Shown piece after piece: positions 51,546-59,918 of a stretch of DNA of 64,000 bases. A program made the translations under genes and the position numbers. Numbering within the stretch: position 1 is the first letter of the stretch; the number at the start of each line of letters is the position of its first letter. The stretch is from Lewinellaceae bacterium. Lineage in GTDB: Bacteria > Bacteroidota > Bacteroidia > Chitinophagales > Saprospiraceae. The stretch spans positions 1,392,001-1,456,000 of the forward strand of contig JACJYL010000002.1 of assembly GCA_020636105.1 (NCBI GenBank). The letters run 5' to 3'. Under the pieces are notes generated by a model. The model did no database searches. It saw only the letters and a program-made list of their open reading frames with translations, and was not told where the DNA came from.

Positions 51546-52742
51546 CTATGCAATAATTTCAGTTACCTGACCTGCACCTACTGTACGTCCACCCTCACGA
51601 ATCGCAAAACGCAATCCTTTTTCCATCGCGATAGTATTCAACAGTTTCACTTCGAGTGTAACGTTATCACCTGGCATTACCATTTCTACTCCAGCTGGCA
51701 AAGTAACATCACCAGTTACGTCAGTGGTACGGAAATAAAACTGAGGACGGTATCCGTTGAAGAATGGCGTGTGACGGCCTCCTTCTTCTTTGCTCAAAAC
51801 ATAAACCTCGCACTTGAAGTGTTTGTGAGGATTTACTGATTTAGGTTTACAGATTACCATACCACGCTTGATGGCATCTTTGTCGATACCACGCAACAAT
51901 AATCCGGCGTTATCTCCTGCTTCACCTCTATCGAGGATTTTACGGAACATTTCCACACCAGTGATTACTGAAGTCAAAGGCTTTTCACCTTCTGGCATCA
52001 TACCTACGATCTCAACAGGATCCTGAGTATTGATAACACCACGCTCAATACGACCTGTAGCAACAGTTCCACGACCTGTGATAGAGAATACATCCTCTAC
52101 AGGCATCAGGAATGGCTGGTCAATCAAACGTTCTGGCTCAGCAATTTTTGTATCTACTGCATCCATCAAGTCTTTGATCGCCTGAACTGCTTTTGGATCA
52201 TCTTCCAAAGCTTTCAAAGCAGATCCCATGATAACTGCTGCGTTATCACCGTCGAATTCATACTGGTCGAGTAATTCACGAACTTCCATTTCTACCAGCT
52301 CGAGCATTTCCTCGTCATCAACAAGGTCAACCTTGTTCATGAAAACAACAATACTTGGTACACCTACCTGACGGGCAAGCAGGATGTGCTCACGAGTTTG
52401 AGGCATAGGACCATCCGTCGCAGCAACCACGAGAATAGCACCATCCATCTGCGCAGCACCCGTAACCATGTTTTTCACATAATCCGCGTGACCTGGACAG
52501 TCAACGTGGGCATAGTGACGAGATAGGGTCTGGTACTCAACGTGAGCAGTATTAATAGTGATACCTCTTTCTTTCTCTTCAGGAGCGGCATCGATTGAGT
52601 CATAGCTTGCTGTTTTAGCAAGACCATCTTTTGAAAGTACATAGGTAATTGCCGCAGTAAGAGTAGTCTTACCGTGGTCAACGTGGCCTATTGTACCCAC
52701 GTTCAAGTGGGGCTTCGATCTGTCGAAATTTTCCTTAGCCAT
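51546..52742 (-). CDS. tuf: Elongation factor Tu
   Basis: The 398-residue GTPase has GHVDHGKTTL (P-loop), the switch I RGITINTAHVEYQ, DCPGHADYVKNM, NKVDLVDD and the C-terminal VGAGQVTEI ending. It delivers aminoacyl-tRNA to the ribosome. It is preceded by four tRNA genes and followed by tRNA-Trp, so the tRNAs are processed from the tuf transcript. Confidence 0.99.
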   Translation of the reverse strand: MAKENFDRSKPHLNVGTIGHVDHGKTTLTAAITYVLSKDGLAKTASYDSIDAAPEEKERGITINTAHVEYQTLSRHYAHVDCPGHADYVKNMVTGAAQMDGAILVVAATDGPMPQTREHILLARQVGVPSIVVFMNKVDLVDDEEMLELVEMEVRELLDQYEFDGDNAAVIMGSALKALEDDPKAVQAIKDLMDAVDTKIAEPERLIDQPFLMPVEDVFSITGRGTVATGRIERGVINTQDPVEIVGMMPEGEKPLTSVITGVEMFRKILDRGEAGDNAGLLLRGIDKDAIKRGMVICKPKSVNPHKHFKCEVYVLSKEEGGRHTPFFNGYRPQFYFRTTDVTGDVTLPAGVEMVMPGDNVTLEVKLLNTIAMEKGLRFAIREGGRTVGAGQVTEIIA

Positions 52743-52798
52743 CGGTAATTAAATTTTTTGATGCAGTTTAAGCAATTAAATAAAATATTTTTTAAAAA

Positions 52799-52873
<75 letters not shown>

Positions 52874-53025
52874 ATTTTTAAGACACCTCCATAACCTACA
52901 AAATCCCGAATTCCCTTATAACTGAATCCAGGATAAAAAGTCAGGATTTTTTCTTTACTTTTCAGAACAACAACTTTTTGCCATTCTTCGGCATTGAGAA
53001 GGTAAGTCTTATTAAAAGGAATTTG

Positions 53026-53098
53026 AGCGGGCGACGAGACTCGAACCCGCGACCCTCAGCTTGGAAGGCTGATGCTCTACCAACTGAGCTACGCCCGC
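53026..53098 (-). tRNA. trnG: tRNA-Gly (TCC)
   Basis: Acceptor GCGGGCG/CGCCCGC; anticodon stem TCAGC/GCTGA with the loop CTTCCAA (anticodon TCC); T-arm GGGTTCGAGTCTCG. Third tRNA of the operon. Confidence 0.97.
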
Positions 53099-53108
53099 AT
53101 ATTGAGTG

Positions 53109-53191
53109 TGGGGGTGATAGGAATCGAACCTATTCAGACATAGTCACTGGATTTACAGTCCAGCCCGGCTCTCCAGCTCCGGCGCACCCCC
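53109..53191 (-). tRNA. trnY: tRNA-Tyr (GTA)
   Basis: Acceptor GGGGGTG/CACCCCC with discriminator A; anticodon stem CTGGA/TCCAG with the loop CTGTAAA (anticodon GTA); the long variable arm expected of tRNA-Tyr is present, giving 83 nt. Confidence 0.97.
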
Positions 53192-53250
53192 GTAGGATAA
53201 TAAAATTTTCTGTGAAGAAAACTTTTTTACCTGTTCTGTTTTTATTGCTG

Positions 53251-53324
53251 AGCCAGTGGAGGGATTCGAACCCCCGACCCGCTGATTACAAATCAGCTGC
53301 TCTGGCCAACTGAGCTACACTGGC
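53251..53324 (-). tRNA. trnT: tRNA-Thr (TGT)
   Basis: Acceptor GCCAGTG/CACTGGC; anticodon stem CTGAT/ATCAG with the loop TTGTAAA (anticodon TGT); T-arm GGGTTCGAATCCC. First gene of the operon, 125 bp after the promoter. Confidence 0.97.
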
Positions 53325-53448
53325 TTTTTAAACAGAATAGGCTTTACCCATTGTTTTACTCAAAATTACAAGAAACAAAGAGTCTGTTTTTTGACTCTTT
53401 TTCTCTATTTCAAATTCAAACTTTAAGACCATTTTCTCAAAGCGATTG

Positions 53449-53478
53449 CAAAGGTAATTCTTTTTTTTAAAATCAAAA
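53449..53478 (-). promoter_or_regulatory. Promoter of the tRNA-tuf-secE-nusG-rpl-rpo operon
   Basis: On the minus strand TTTTTG (ending at 53474) is followed after exactly 17 bp by TACCTTTG (53456-53449), matching both the -33 TTTG and the -7 TAnnTTTG of the Bacteroidota primary sigma factor. It is the best promoter in the window. Confidence 0.8.
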
Positions 53479-53566
53479 ATACAATTTGAAAAATTTTGAT
53501 TTTTTTTTTGATTCTATTTCTCCATTTGAACAGCATCACCCCTCATTAAGTTTCATCGCTTTTCAA

Positions 53567-54907
53567 TTAGCCTTCCTTTCTGACCCAAACATCGCGTTGA
53601 GGAAACGGAATGACAATATTATTTTCATTGAACAAACGATATAACTCGAACCGAAGATCACTTTTTACATTTTCAATCCGCATGAGTTCTTTTGACCAAA
53701 AATGCAATTCAAAATTCAGGGAGGAATCACCAAAATCGGCAAAACGTACAAAAGGAGTTGGCCGCTGCATAATTTTTTCATGCCCGGCAGCTGCCTGCAA
53801 CATCAATTGTTTCACCAATTCTACATCAGAACCGTAAGCAACCCCGACAAGCACCCTGAAACGCGACCGCTCCCGGTAATGACTCCAGTTGATGACATAT
53901 TCCCCCACCAGTTTCGAATTGGGCACTATTACCGTAATATCATCACGGGTTTCTATGAGTGACGTTCTGACTCCTATTTTTTTGACTAGGCCGATCATGC
54001 CGTCAAACTCCACCACATCATCAATTTCAACGGTCCGTTCAAACAACAAAATGAACCCACAGGTAAGATCATTGAAGGTCTGCTGAAGTCCAAGCCCTAT
54101 ACCGACCAGCAAGGCTGCTGCCCCACCCCAGATCAGTGTCAGGTTGATGCCCGATGACTCAATAACAAAAAGCAGGGCGATAGTGAAAATAAAATATTTC
54201 AATAACTGGTTGGCTGCATACCTCGAACCTATATCTACCTTTTTTCTTTTATAATAATTGGCAAGCACTATCTCTGTAGCCCCCCACATGATCAGCCGGG
54301 CGATCAGGAATATCAATATGGCGCCAATGATATTGGAAAACCTGAAGGTTATCTGTTCTCCGTTCCTAGGAAATTTATATAATATGAAATTGAGCTGATC
54401 AATATTATGGACGACCATAAGGATCACCAAAGTATAAATGGTCGGACGGACGATATGTTTTGTCTTGCGGGGCCCCTCTGGATCTTCCGCGGATTCTCCT
54501 CTGAGATCCGTGTGCTTTTCTGAGGTTTCCCTAGGCAAAAAACTGGTAATTACCACATCCACGAGGTGAGCAAAAACTAGTAACATGCTCCCGGTAATAA
54601 TGGTGGACGGCTTAATGTAAATCTGGCCCGCCTCGTACAAAACAGGATCCAGTGTTTCTCCTACCAGTAAAATAATGGCCAATACAGCCAACAGAACAAG
54701 GCTAATCCACGTCAACCATTGTACCTCAACTTTGGTTTTGTGGGTCAAAACGTCCTTATCCAGATAATTGTGAAGTATCCTGAACACTACCCTTCCTAAT
54801 GAAAAAAACACGATAAGTATGACCAAAAGACCTATTAAGTCAACCATGTTGAATTCAATGCCTGCTATCGTGAAAAGGATGTTGTCTAAAAACTCACTAA
54901 AACTCAT
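53567..54907 (-). CDS. MscS-family mechanosensitive channel
   Basis: Start taken at 54907 (MSFSEFLDNILFTIAGIEFN); an earlier in-frame ATG adds a basic, non-homologous leader. The 446-residue protein has several membrane helices (VDLIGLLVILIVFFSLGRVV; LVLLAVLAIILLVGETL), the pore helix TM3 with AAALLVGIGLGLQQTFNDLT, and the beta domain with FERTVEIDDVVEFDGMIGLV, a VKKIGVRTSLIETRDDITVI strand, VPNSKLV and INWSHYRER. Such channels open on membrane tension to release solutes. It is downstream of the tRNA-operon promoter but convergent with nothing; the ABC transporter gene is upstream on the same strand. Confidence 0.92.
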   Translation of the reverse strand: MSFSEFLDNILFTIAGIEFNMVDLIGLLVILIVFFSLGRVVFRILHNYLDKDVLTHKTKVEVQWLTWISLVLLAVLAIILLVGETLDPVLYEAGQIYIKPSTIITGSMLLVFAHLVDVVITSFLPRETSEKHTDLRGESAEDPEGPRKTKHIVRPTIYTLVILMVVHNIDQLNFILYKFPRNGEQITFRFSNIIGAILIFLIARLIMWGATEIVLANYYKRKKVDIGSRYAANQLLKYFIFTIALLFVIESSGINLTLIWGGAAALLVGIGLGLQQTFNDLTCGFILLFERTVEIDDVVEFDGMIGLVKKIGVRTSLIETRDDITVIVPNSKLVGEYVINWSHYRERSRFRVLVGVAYGSDVELVKQLMLQAAAGHEKIMQRPTPFVRFADFGDSSLNFELHFWSKELMRIENVKSDLRFELYRLFNENNIVIPFPQRDVWVRKEG

Positions 54908-55052
54908 TTTTTTCTTTTCAGTATTATTTTTTTTATCTGATGATCTAAGAACAGAAGGAAACAAGGGCAGAAAGAGAATTGCCCCCCCCTTCAATCTCAT
55001 TCAATCTGACTCAATCTCCTTCAATCTTTATCCCCTTCCCCCACTACAACCT

Positions 55053-56834
55053 TTACGAAATCAGGGAAGCGTCCTGTTTTTTGTGCAGCTCGGCATAATA
55101 CCCGCCAAGCTCCAGCAAATCGGCATGTTTTCCTTCTTCCACGATCTCTCCGTCATCCAGGACAATGATCTTATCAAATTCCAGCTGGGAATAAATGCGG
55201 TGCGTAATGATAATGGCTGTTTTATCAGCAAGTGCCCCGGAAAAATATCCAAGAATCTGCTTTTCCGTATCTGTATCCACGGCCGAAAGGCAATCGTCAA
55301 GGATCAAAACATCCGGCCGTTTGATCAGGGCCCGGGCTATGGAAACCCGCTGTTTCTGTCCGCCGGAAAGGGTTACCCCTCTTTCTCCGACCATCGTATC
55401 AAAACCCTGGGGCAGGTCTTTTATATCGTTATAAATGGCTGCATGTTTTGCAAAGGTTTCAACTTCCTCCCGGGTAAATTCATCTTTACCGAATCCGATA
55501 TTATTGGCGATGGTATCCGAGAAAAGGAAGACATCCTGAGGTACATAACCCAACTTTTGCCGTAAATTATCGAGGTCCATCTCCCGGATATCGGTTCCGT
55601 CGATGGTGATCTTTCCCTCCGTAACGTCATACAAACGAAGCATCAAATCACCGATAGAGGTTTTACCTGACCCGGTGCGACCGATGATGGCCATTTTCTC
55701 TCCGGGTTTAAGTTCAAAACTCACCTTTTTTAAAGCCTTAATACCCGTATCCGGGTAAGTGAAGGCCACCTTTTCAAACTTGATATGTCCCTTTATATCC
55801 ACAGGATTATTTACCGGGGAAAGAATTTCCGGTTGAACCTGCAAAAACTCATTGATTCTCTTTTGTGAGGCCGCCGCCTGCTGGTACAGGGAGGCAATCC
55901 AGCCAATAGCCGTCACCGGCCAGGTAAGCATATTGACATAAATGACAAACTCAGCAATATTCCCTGCGGTTACCGTTCCTTTAGCCACCTGCAATCCTCC
56001 TATATAAACCGTAATTACGGTGCTTATTCCAATCAAAAGCGCCATAAGCGGATGAAAAAATGCTTCCACTTTTGCCAATTCAAGTGATTTTGCTTTGAAG
56101 GTTTCGCTTTGCCCTGCGAAAAAATTGCCTGTAGCTTTTTCCTGTACGTAAGACTTTACCACCCTAATGCCGGAATACACTTCCTGTGCCGTGCTGTTCA
56201 AACTGGCAATTTGCTGCTGGATGCTTTCACTTTTTTTATTGATGATGCTACTTATATAATAAATCGAAAAGGATAATATCGGGAGTGGCGCCAGGCTATA
56301 CAAAGTCAGCTCCACATTCACCTTGAGCATGGAATAAATGACCAGTATAAAAAGGGAAACAAGATTGATGCCATACAAAATAGCAGGCCCCACGTACATC
56401 CTGACTTTCGACACGTCTTCAGAAATACGGGACATCAGGTCACCGGTATTGTTCCTTTTATAAAAAGCCGTGGTCAATTTTTCATAATGAGCGAAAATCT
56501 CCTTTCTCATATCGTATTCCACAAGCCGGGACATCACGATGATGGTCTGGCGCATGAAATACATGAATACCCCCATCAACAATGCAAGACCGAGTACCAC
56601 TCCTCCGAAATACAATAATTTCTTTCCTATTTCACCGTACAAAGCCTGTTTTTCGGGACCATCCACCATTTTATTATAAGCTCCAAGGTTCTCTATCACA
56701 AGATCCAGAGCATCACGAATGATCTGCGGCTGTAAAGAGCGGAAATAATTGGAAGCAAACACAAAAAGAATCCCCAACAGCAGGTGTCTCCTGTATTTAT
56801 AAAAGAATTTATTTAAGTAGGAAAGGTGGTTCAT
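55053..56834 (-). CDS. ABC transporter, MsbA/MDR-like (fused permease and ATPase)
   Basis: The 593-residue protein has six membrane helices with the type IV ABC exporter fold (residues 1-320) and a nucleotide-binding domain: Walker A GRTGSGKTS, the Q-loop YVPQDVFLF, signature LSGGQKQR, Walker B VLILDD and the H-loop IITHRI. It acts as a homodimer or heterodimer exporting lipids, drugs or peptides from the inner membrane. The Walker B lacks the usual catalytic Glu: VLILDDCLSAVD has Asp where Glu is expected, as in degenerate halves of heterodimeric exporters. Confidence 0.92.
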   Translation of the reverse strand: MNHLSYLNKFFYKYRRHLLLGILFVFASNYFRSLQPQIIRDALDLVIENLGAYNKMVDGPEKQALYGEIGKKLLYFGGVVLGLALLMGVFMYFMRQTIIVMSRLVEYDMRKEIFAHYEKLTTAFYKRNNTGDLMSRISEDVSKVRMYVGPAILYGINLVSLFILVIYSMLKVNVELTLYSLAPLPILSFSIYYISSIINKKSESIQQQIASLNSTAQEVYSGIRVVKSYVQEKATGNFFAGQSETFKAKSLELAKVEAFFHPLMALLIGISTVITVYIGGLQVAKGTVTAGNIAEFVIYVNMLTWPVTAIGWIASLYQQAAASQKRINEFLQVQPEILSPVNNPVDIKGHIKFEKVAFTYPDTGIKALKKVSFELKPGEKMAIIGRTGSGKTSIGDLMLRLYDVTEGKITIDGTDIREMDLDNLRQKLGYVPQDVFLFSDTIANNIGFGKDEFTREEVETFAKHAAIYNDIKDLPQGFDTMVGERGVTLSGGQKQRVSIARALIKRPDVLILDDCLSAVDTDTEKQILGYFSGALADKTAIIITHRIYSQLEFDKIIVLDDGEIVEEGKHADLLELGGYYAELHKKQDASLIS

Positions 56835-56876
56835 GCTGGTTACTGGTTGCTCGTTTGCTGGTTACTGGTTGCTGGT
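56832..56876. repeat. Array with 7-bp phasing (GGTTACT/GGTTGCT)
   Basis: The units GGTTACT, GGTTGCT, CGTTTGCT, GGTTACT and GGTTGCT follow one another, with an eighth base in some. It belongs to the same family as the elements at 10609 and 34728. Confidence 0.6.
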
Positions 56877-57177
56877 TTGCTTGCTGGCAGGCCATTTTAA
56901 GCGTTGACAGCATACGGAATGTCTGAAACCCAATTCACGGGCAGACAAAACCTTAACAGTTTTTTAATCTTTTTGTTCGCCCTAAAGATTGCGTTAATCT
57001 GAAGGACTTCAAAAGACTCCTGCAAAGATTAAAAAATCTTTTCAGAATGGCGAAATTCAATTTGGTTATCTAAAAAAGCCCCTTTTGATGATCAAAATTA
57101 GAATGTTTTAACAAAATAACCCGATATTTACCTTGAAGGAAACATTGATTCCTTCCATCATTGAAACCTAACGAATT
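56835..57177. other. Divergent intergenic region
   Basis: The 343-bp gap between the ABC exporter (minus) and fbp (plus) contains a 7-bp-phased repeat next to the ABC start (56832-56876) and a hairpin AAAGATT/AATCTTT (57024-57041). A weak -7-like TACCTTGA lies near 57128-57136. No gene is seen. Confidence 0.5.
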
Positions 57178-58176
57178 ATGAGCCAGATTACTACTTTAGA
57201 TGAATTCATCATCCACCGACAAAAAGATTTTCCATTTGCTTCCGGGGAACTTACCGGATTATTGAGAGATATTGGGGTAGCCGCTAAAATAGTCAACCGC
57301 GAAGTCAACCGGGCGGGATTGGTCAATATCCTGGGGGTCGCCAATCACCAAAATACCTCAGGGGATACCGTCCAAAAACTGGATATGTATGCCAATGAAA
57401 AACTCATCGACTGTCTCAAAAACAGCGGGGAATGCTGTGGCATTGCCTCTGAAGAAAACGAAACTTTTATCCCCCTGCCTTCCGTTGACGGCAAGAATTC
57501 CAAGTATGTGGTTGTTTTTGACCCGCTCGACGGTTCCACCAATATTGATGTGAATGTTTCAGTGGGTACCATTTTTGGAATCTACCGACGATTAAGCGAC
57601 CCGGCAAATGAATGTATTGAAGCTGATTTTTTGCAAAAGGGAACTGAACTGGTGGCGGCAGGTTATGTGCTTTACGGCACTTCCACTATGCTCGTCTATA
57701 CCACCGGCCGGGGAGTAAACTGCTTTACCCTGGATCCTTCCATCGGTGAATTTTGCCTTTCTCACAAGGACATTAAAATTCCGGCTAACGGGAAACATTA
57801 TTCCGTGAATCAGGGATATTACCTTAAATTCGATGTCGAAATGAGGCGTTATATCGACCATTGTTCAGATATGGGACTTGGCTTGAGGTATATAGGATCC
57901 ATGGTAGCTGACATACACCGAATTTTGTTCCAGGGTGGAATATTCCTTTATCCCAATACCCGCGCCAATCCTTTAGGAAAACTAAGAATATTATATGAAT
58001 GCAACCCCCTGGCTTTTGTCGTAGAACAAGCCGGAGGAAAAGCCATTACCACCCAACTTGAAAGGGTTTTGGAAGTGGAACTTCAGGAACTTCATCAAAA
58101 GGCTACCATCGCCGTTGGCTCCCCTGACATGGTGGATGAGATGAAATCTTTTGTTCGGAAATATAGTGCCCAGTGA
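57178..58176 (+). CDS. fbp: Class 1 fructose-1,6-bisphosphatase
   Basis: The 332-residue enzyme shows DVGAASKIV-like opening (DIGVAAKIVNREVN), the metal motif VVFDPLDGSTNIDVN with its conserved Asp residues, the active-site KLRILYECNPLAFVVEQAG and GGKAIT. The catalytic Glu residues sit in ASEENETF. It hydrolyses fructose-1,6-bisphosphate to fructose-6-phosphate and phosphate in gluconeogenesis, is cytoplasmic and Mg2+-dependent. It is a single gene with an 8-bp-phased array just downstream. Confidence 0.97.
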   Translation: MSQITTLDEFIIHRQKDFPFASGELTGLLRDIGVAAKIVNREVNRAGLVNILGVANHQNTSGDTVQKLDMYANEKLIDCLKNSGECCGIASEENETFIPLPSVDGKNSKYVVVFDPLDGSTNIDVNVSVGTIFGIYRRLSDPANECIEADFLQKGTELVAAGYVLYGTSTMLVYTTGRGVNCFTLDPSIGEFCLSHKDIKIPANGKHYSVNQGYYLKFDVEMRRYIDHCSDMGLGLRYIGSMVADIHRILFQGGIFLYPNTRANPLGKLRILYECNPLAFVVEQAGGKAITTQLERVLEVELQELHQKATIAVGSPDMVDEMKSFVRKYSAQ

Positions 58177-58200
58177 CTAGGTAGATGAGAGAATGCGTGG

Positions 58201-58240
58201 ATATTACGATATTACGATACCATGATTTTATGATGCTATA
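58201..58240. repeat. Array of five octamers (ATATTACG type)
   Basis: The units ATATTACG, ATATTACG, ATACCATG, ATTTTATG and ATGCTATA follow in 8-bp phase, preceded by GTAGATGA GAGAATGC in roughly the same phase. Third locus with octamer periodicity in the window. Confidence 0.55.
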
Positions 58241-58418
58241 ATACTTTAGATGCAACGATACAAAGGTTTGCCAATTAACTGTACCAAGGAGTCTCTAATT
58301 TTTGATAATCAATAACTTCTAAAAATCCCAAATCATGCGAATCCTTCAATCCTCAAAATCCTGATCCTGACAAGGGAGTGAAAGAGAAATTATTATTTTT
58401 AAATAAAAAATAAAAGCA

Positions 58419-59228
58419 ATGCGTAAAATTTCGTTTTTATCCAGCATGGTAATTCTGCTGCTGTTTTCTTGTAAGAATCAGCCGGTTGACAATAGTGGCT
58501 CAACAGGACATGATGCCACAGAGGCTGAAAGTCAACACCTGCACTGGAGCTACCAGGGAGAAACAGGTCCGGAACACTGGATGGAGATCGAAAAGGAATC
58601 GGACTGTGGTGGACAGCATCAATCTCCGATCAATATTATTGAGGTGGATGCCAGTGCGGTTTCCGGGGAAGAGCTTCTCCTTGAGTTCAGCTATGCAGAC
58701 AGCACCAGAATCCATGACGTGACCAACAACGGGCACTCTATCCAATACAATTTTGAACTGGGCGATTCTATACGGTTTAAAGGAAAAAAGTACGCCCTTA
58801 AACAGATTCATTTCCATGAACCTTCCGAACATTTGATCAATGGTATCCGCTTCCCTATTGAAATGCACATGGTTCATGCCGGAGAAGATGGCGAATTGAC
58901 GGTTTTGGGAATCATGGGAACAGAAGGGAAAAACAGCGCACCTTTTCAATTTTTGGAAAAATTCCTGCCTGTAGAAAAAGAAGAAAGCAAAATCGTCGAT
59001 GAAGCGTTCAACCTGAATTTAAACCTGCCGGCCAACCACAAGGATTATTTTCATTACAGCGGCTCACTCACTACACCTCCTTGTTCAGAAAACGTCAACT
59101 GGATTGTCTTTAAAGAACCTATTACCTTATCCCTGGAACAAGTGAAGGTGTTACGCTCACTCATGCCCGTGAATAATTACCGGAACGAGCAACCTTTGAA
59201 TGACCGGGTGGTATTGAGGAGTTTTTGA
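58419..59228 (+). CDS. Alpha-type carbonic anhydrase, lipoprotein
   Basis: The lipoprotein signal (MRKISFLSSMVILLLFSCKN) directs it to the outer membrane or periplasm. The alpha-carbonic-anhydrase domain has the opening HWSYQGETGPEHW, QSPINI, the zinc ligands His131 and His133 in QIHFHEPSEH and His150 in EMHMVH, and the closing SGSLTTPPCSENVNWIVF. The Cys pair (Cys63 and the one in TTPPC) fits the usual disulfide of secreted members. It hydrates CO2 to bicarbonate outside the cytoplasm. Confidence 0.95.
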   Translation: MRKISFLSSMVILLLFSCKNQPVDNSGSTGHDATEAESQHLHWSYQGETGPEHWMEIEKESDCGGQHQSPINIIEVDASAVSGEELLLEFSYADSTRIHDVTNNGHSIQYNFELGDSIRFKGKKYALKQIHFHEPSEHLINGIRFPIEMHMVHAGEDGELTVLGIMGTEGKNSAPFQFLEKFLPVEKEESKIVDEAFNLNLNLPANHKDYFHYSGSLTTPPCSENVNWIVFKEPITLSLEQVKVLRSLMPVNNYRNEQPLNDRVVLRSF

Positions 59229-59264
59229 TGGTTTGATTTTGCGAAAAATTTGAAACAGGTTACA

Positions 59265-59289
59265 TTCAACTCTTTCAGAGTTGGTTTTT
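59265..59289 (+). terminator. Terminator of the carbonic anhydrase gene
   Basis: CAACTC (59267-59272) and GAGTTG (59278-59283) form a 6-bp stem with a 5-base loop followed by GTTTTTG, 39 bp past the stop. Simple but well placed. Confidence 0.6.
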
Positions 59290-59428
59290 GTCCCTTTTTG
59301 GGCAGTATTTCATACTGCGTTATTGATATTTATCCCCATTCGGGGATAAATTTAATCTTCTTTTTAAAAATTAACTCTATTCTTAATCCATTTCCCGAAG
59401 GGAATTAAACAAAAACAATCTCAACTCT

Positions 59429-59452
59429 ACCTGGCGTCGCCGGAAGACAGGT
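59429..59452. repeat. Diverged CCTGCC-type palindrome
   Basis: It starts ACCTGGCGTCG and ends GAAGACAGGT. Its reverse complement shares ACCTG-CTTCC and a CGTC-like centre with the elements at 14913 and 14959, but with several changes. Confidence 0.45.
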
Positions 59453-59518
59453 CTGAAGGAGTTGAATATATTGCAGATAAATATTGTTAATATATTTTCA
59501 TCATCCATTTGAATTAAA

Positions 59519-59540
59519 AAATTCGGGATGAACTCATGTT
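59519..59540. repeat. Perfect copy of the 22-bp motif
   Basis: The 22 bases are identical (inverted) to 14694-14715. Only one copy is present here, so it is not part of an inverted pair in this region. Confidence 0.7.
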
Positions 59541-59580
59541 TATCAGTGTTCAATGATCTGGCTCTTTAATCTTTTCTCCT

Positions 59581-59859
59581 TCATTCCAATACAAACCACT
59601 TGATCCCGCCCACGATACCGGAATAGATCACCGCAGCCATAATGGGGGCCAACACGGAAACCGCCAGGAAGGAATAATACCACTTGGGCACATTGGATTT
59701 TTCGATCCACTCCACAACCAGTGAGGTGAGCAGGATGAGCAGGCAAATGCCGCCCCAGACAAGGCTCAGCATAGTGGCCAGATATTCATCCCAAAGCCAT
59801 ATCAGGAAATAAATGATGATCTGAATGAGCAGTAATTCTACAGGTCTTATTCTTCGCAT
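59581..59859 (-). CDS. Small membrane protein, 92 aa
   Basis: The protein has three predicted membrane helices (LLIQIIIYFLIWLW; LVWGGICLLILLTSLVVEW; FLAVSVLAPIMAAVIYSGIV) and resembles the small integral membrane proteins common in Bacteroidota. I do not recognise a family. It starts about 60 bp downstream of the GWxTD gene on the same strand and may be co-transcribed with it. Confidence 0.65.
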   Translation of the reverse strand: MRRIRPVELLLIQIIIYFLIWLWDEYLATMLSLVWGGICLLILLTSLVVEWIEKSNVPKWYYSFLAVSVLAPIMAAVIYSGIVGGIKWFVLE

Positions 59860-59861
59860 AT

Positions 59862-59911
59862 CAGGTTACTGGTTCCTCTGGCGCCGGGTTAAAACGAGTA
59901 ACCGGCACCGG
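59862..59911. repeat. Short inverted repeat with GGTTACTGG arms
   Basis: AGGTTACTGGTTCC is followed by CGAGTAACCGGCACCGG in inverse orientation, a reduced member of the 7-bp-phased family at 10609, 34728 and 56832. Confidence 0.4.
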
Positions 59912-59918
59912 CAGTCAG

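Larger units (their letters stand above)
59229..59580. other. Repeat-rich intergenic region
   Basis: This 352-bp gap has no gene. It contains the terminator at 59265, a 10-bp-stem hairpin (ATTTATCCCC/GGGGATAAAT, 59328-59351), a TTCCCGAAGGGAA palindrome near 59393, a diverged CCTGCC-type palindrome (59429-59452) and a 22-bp copy of the motif found at 14694 (59519-59540). Confidence 0.65.
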
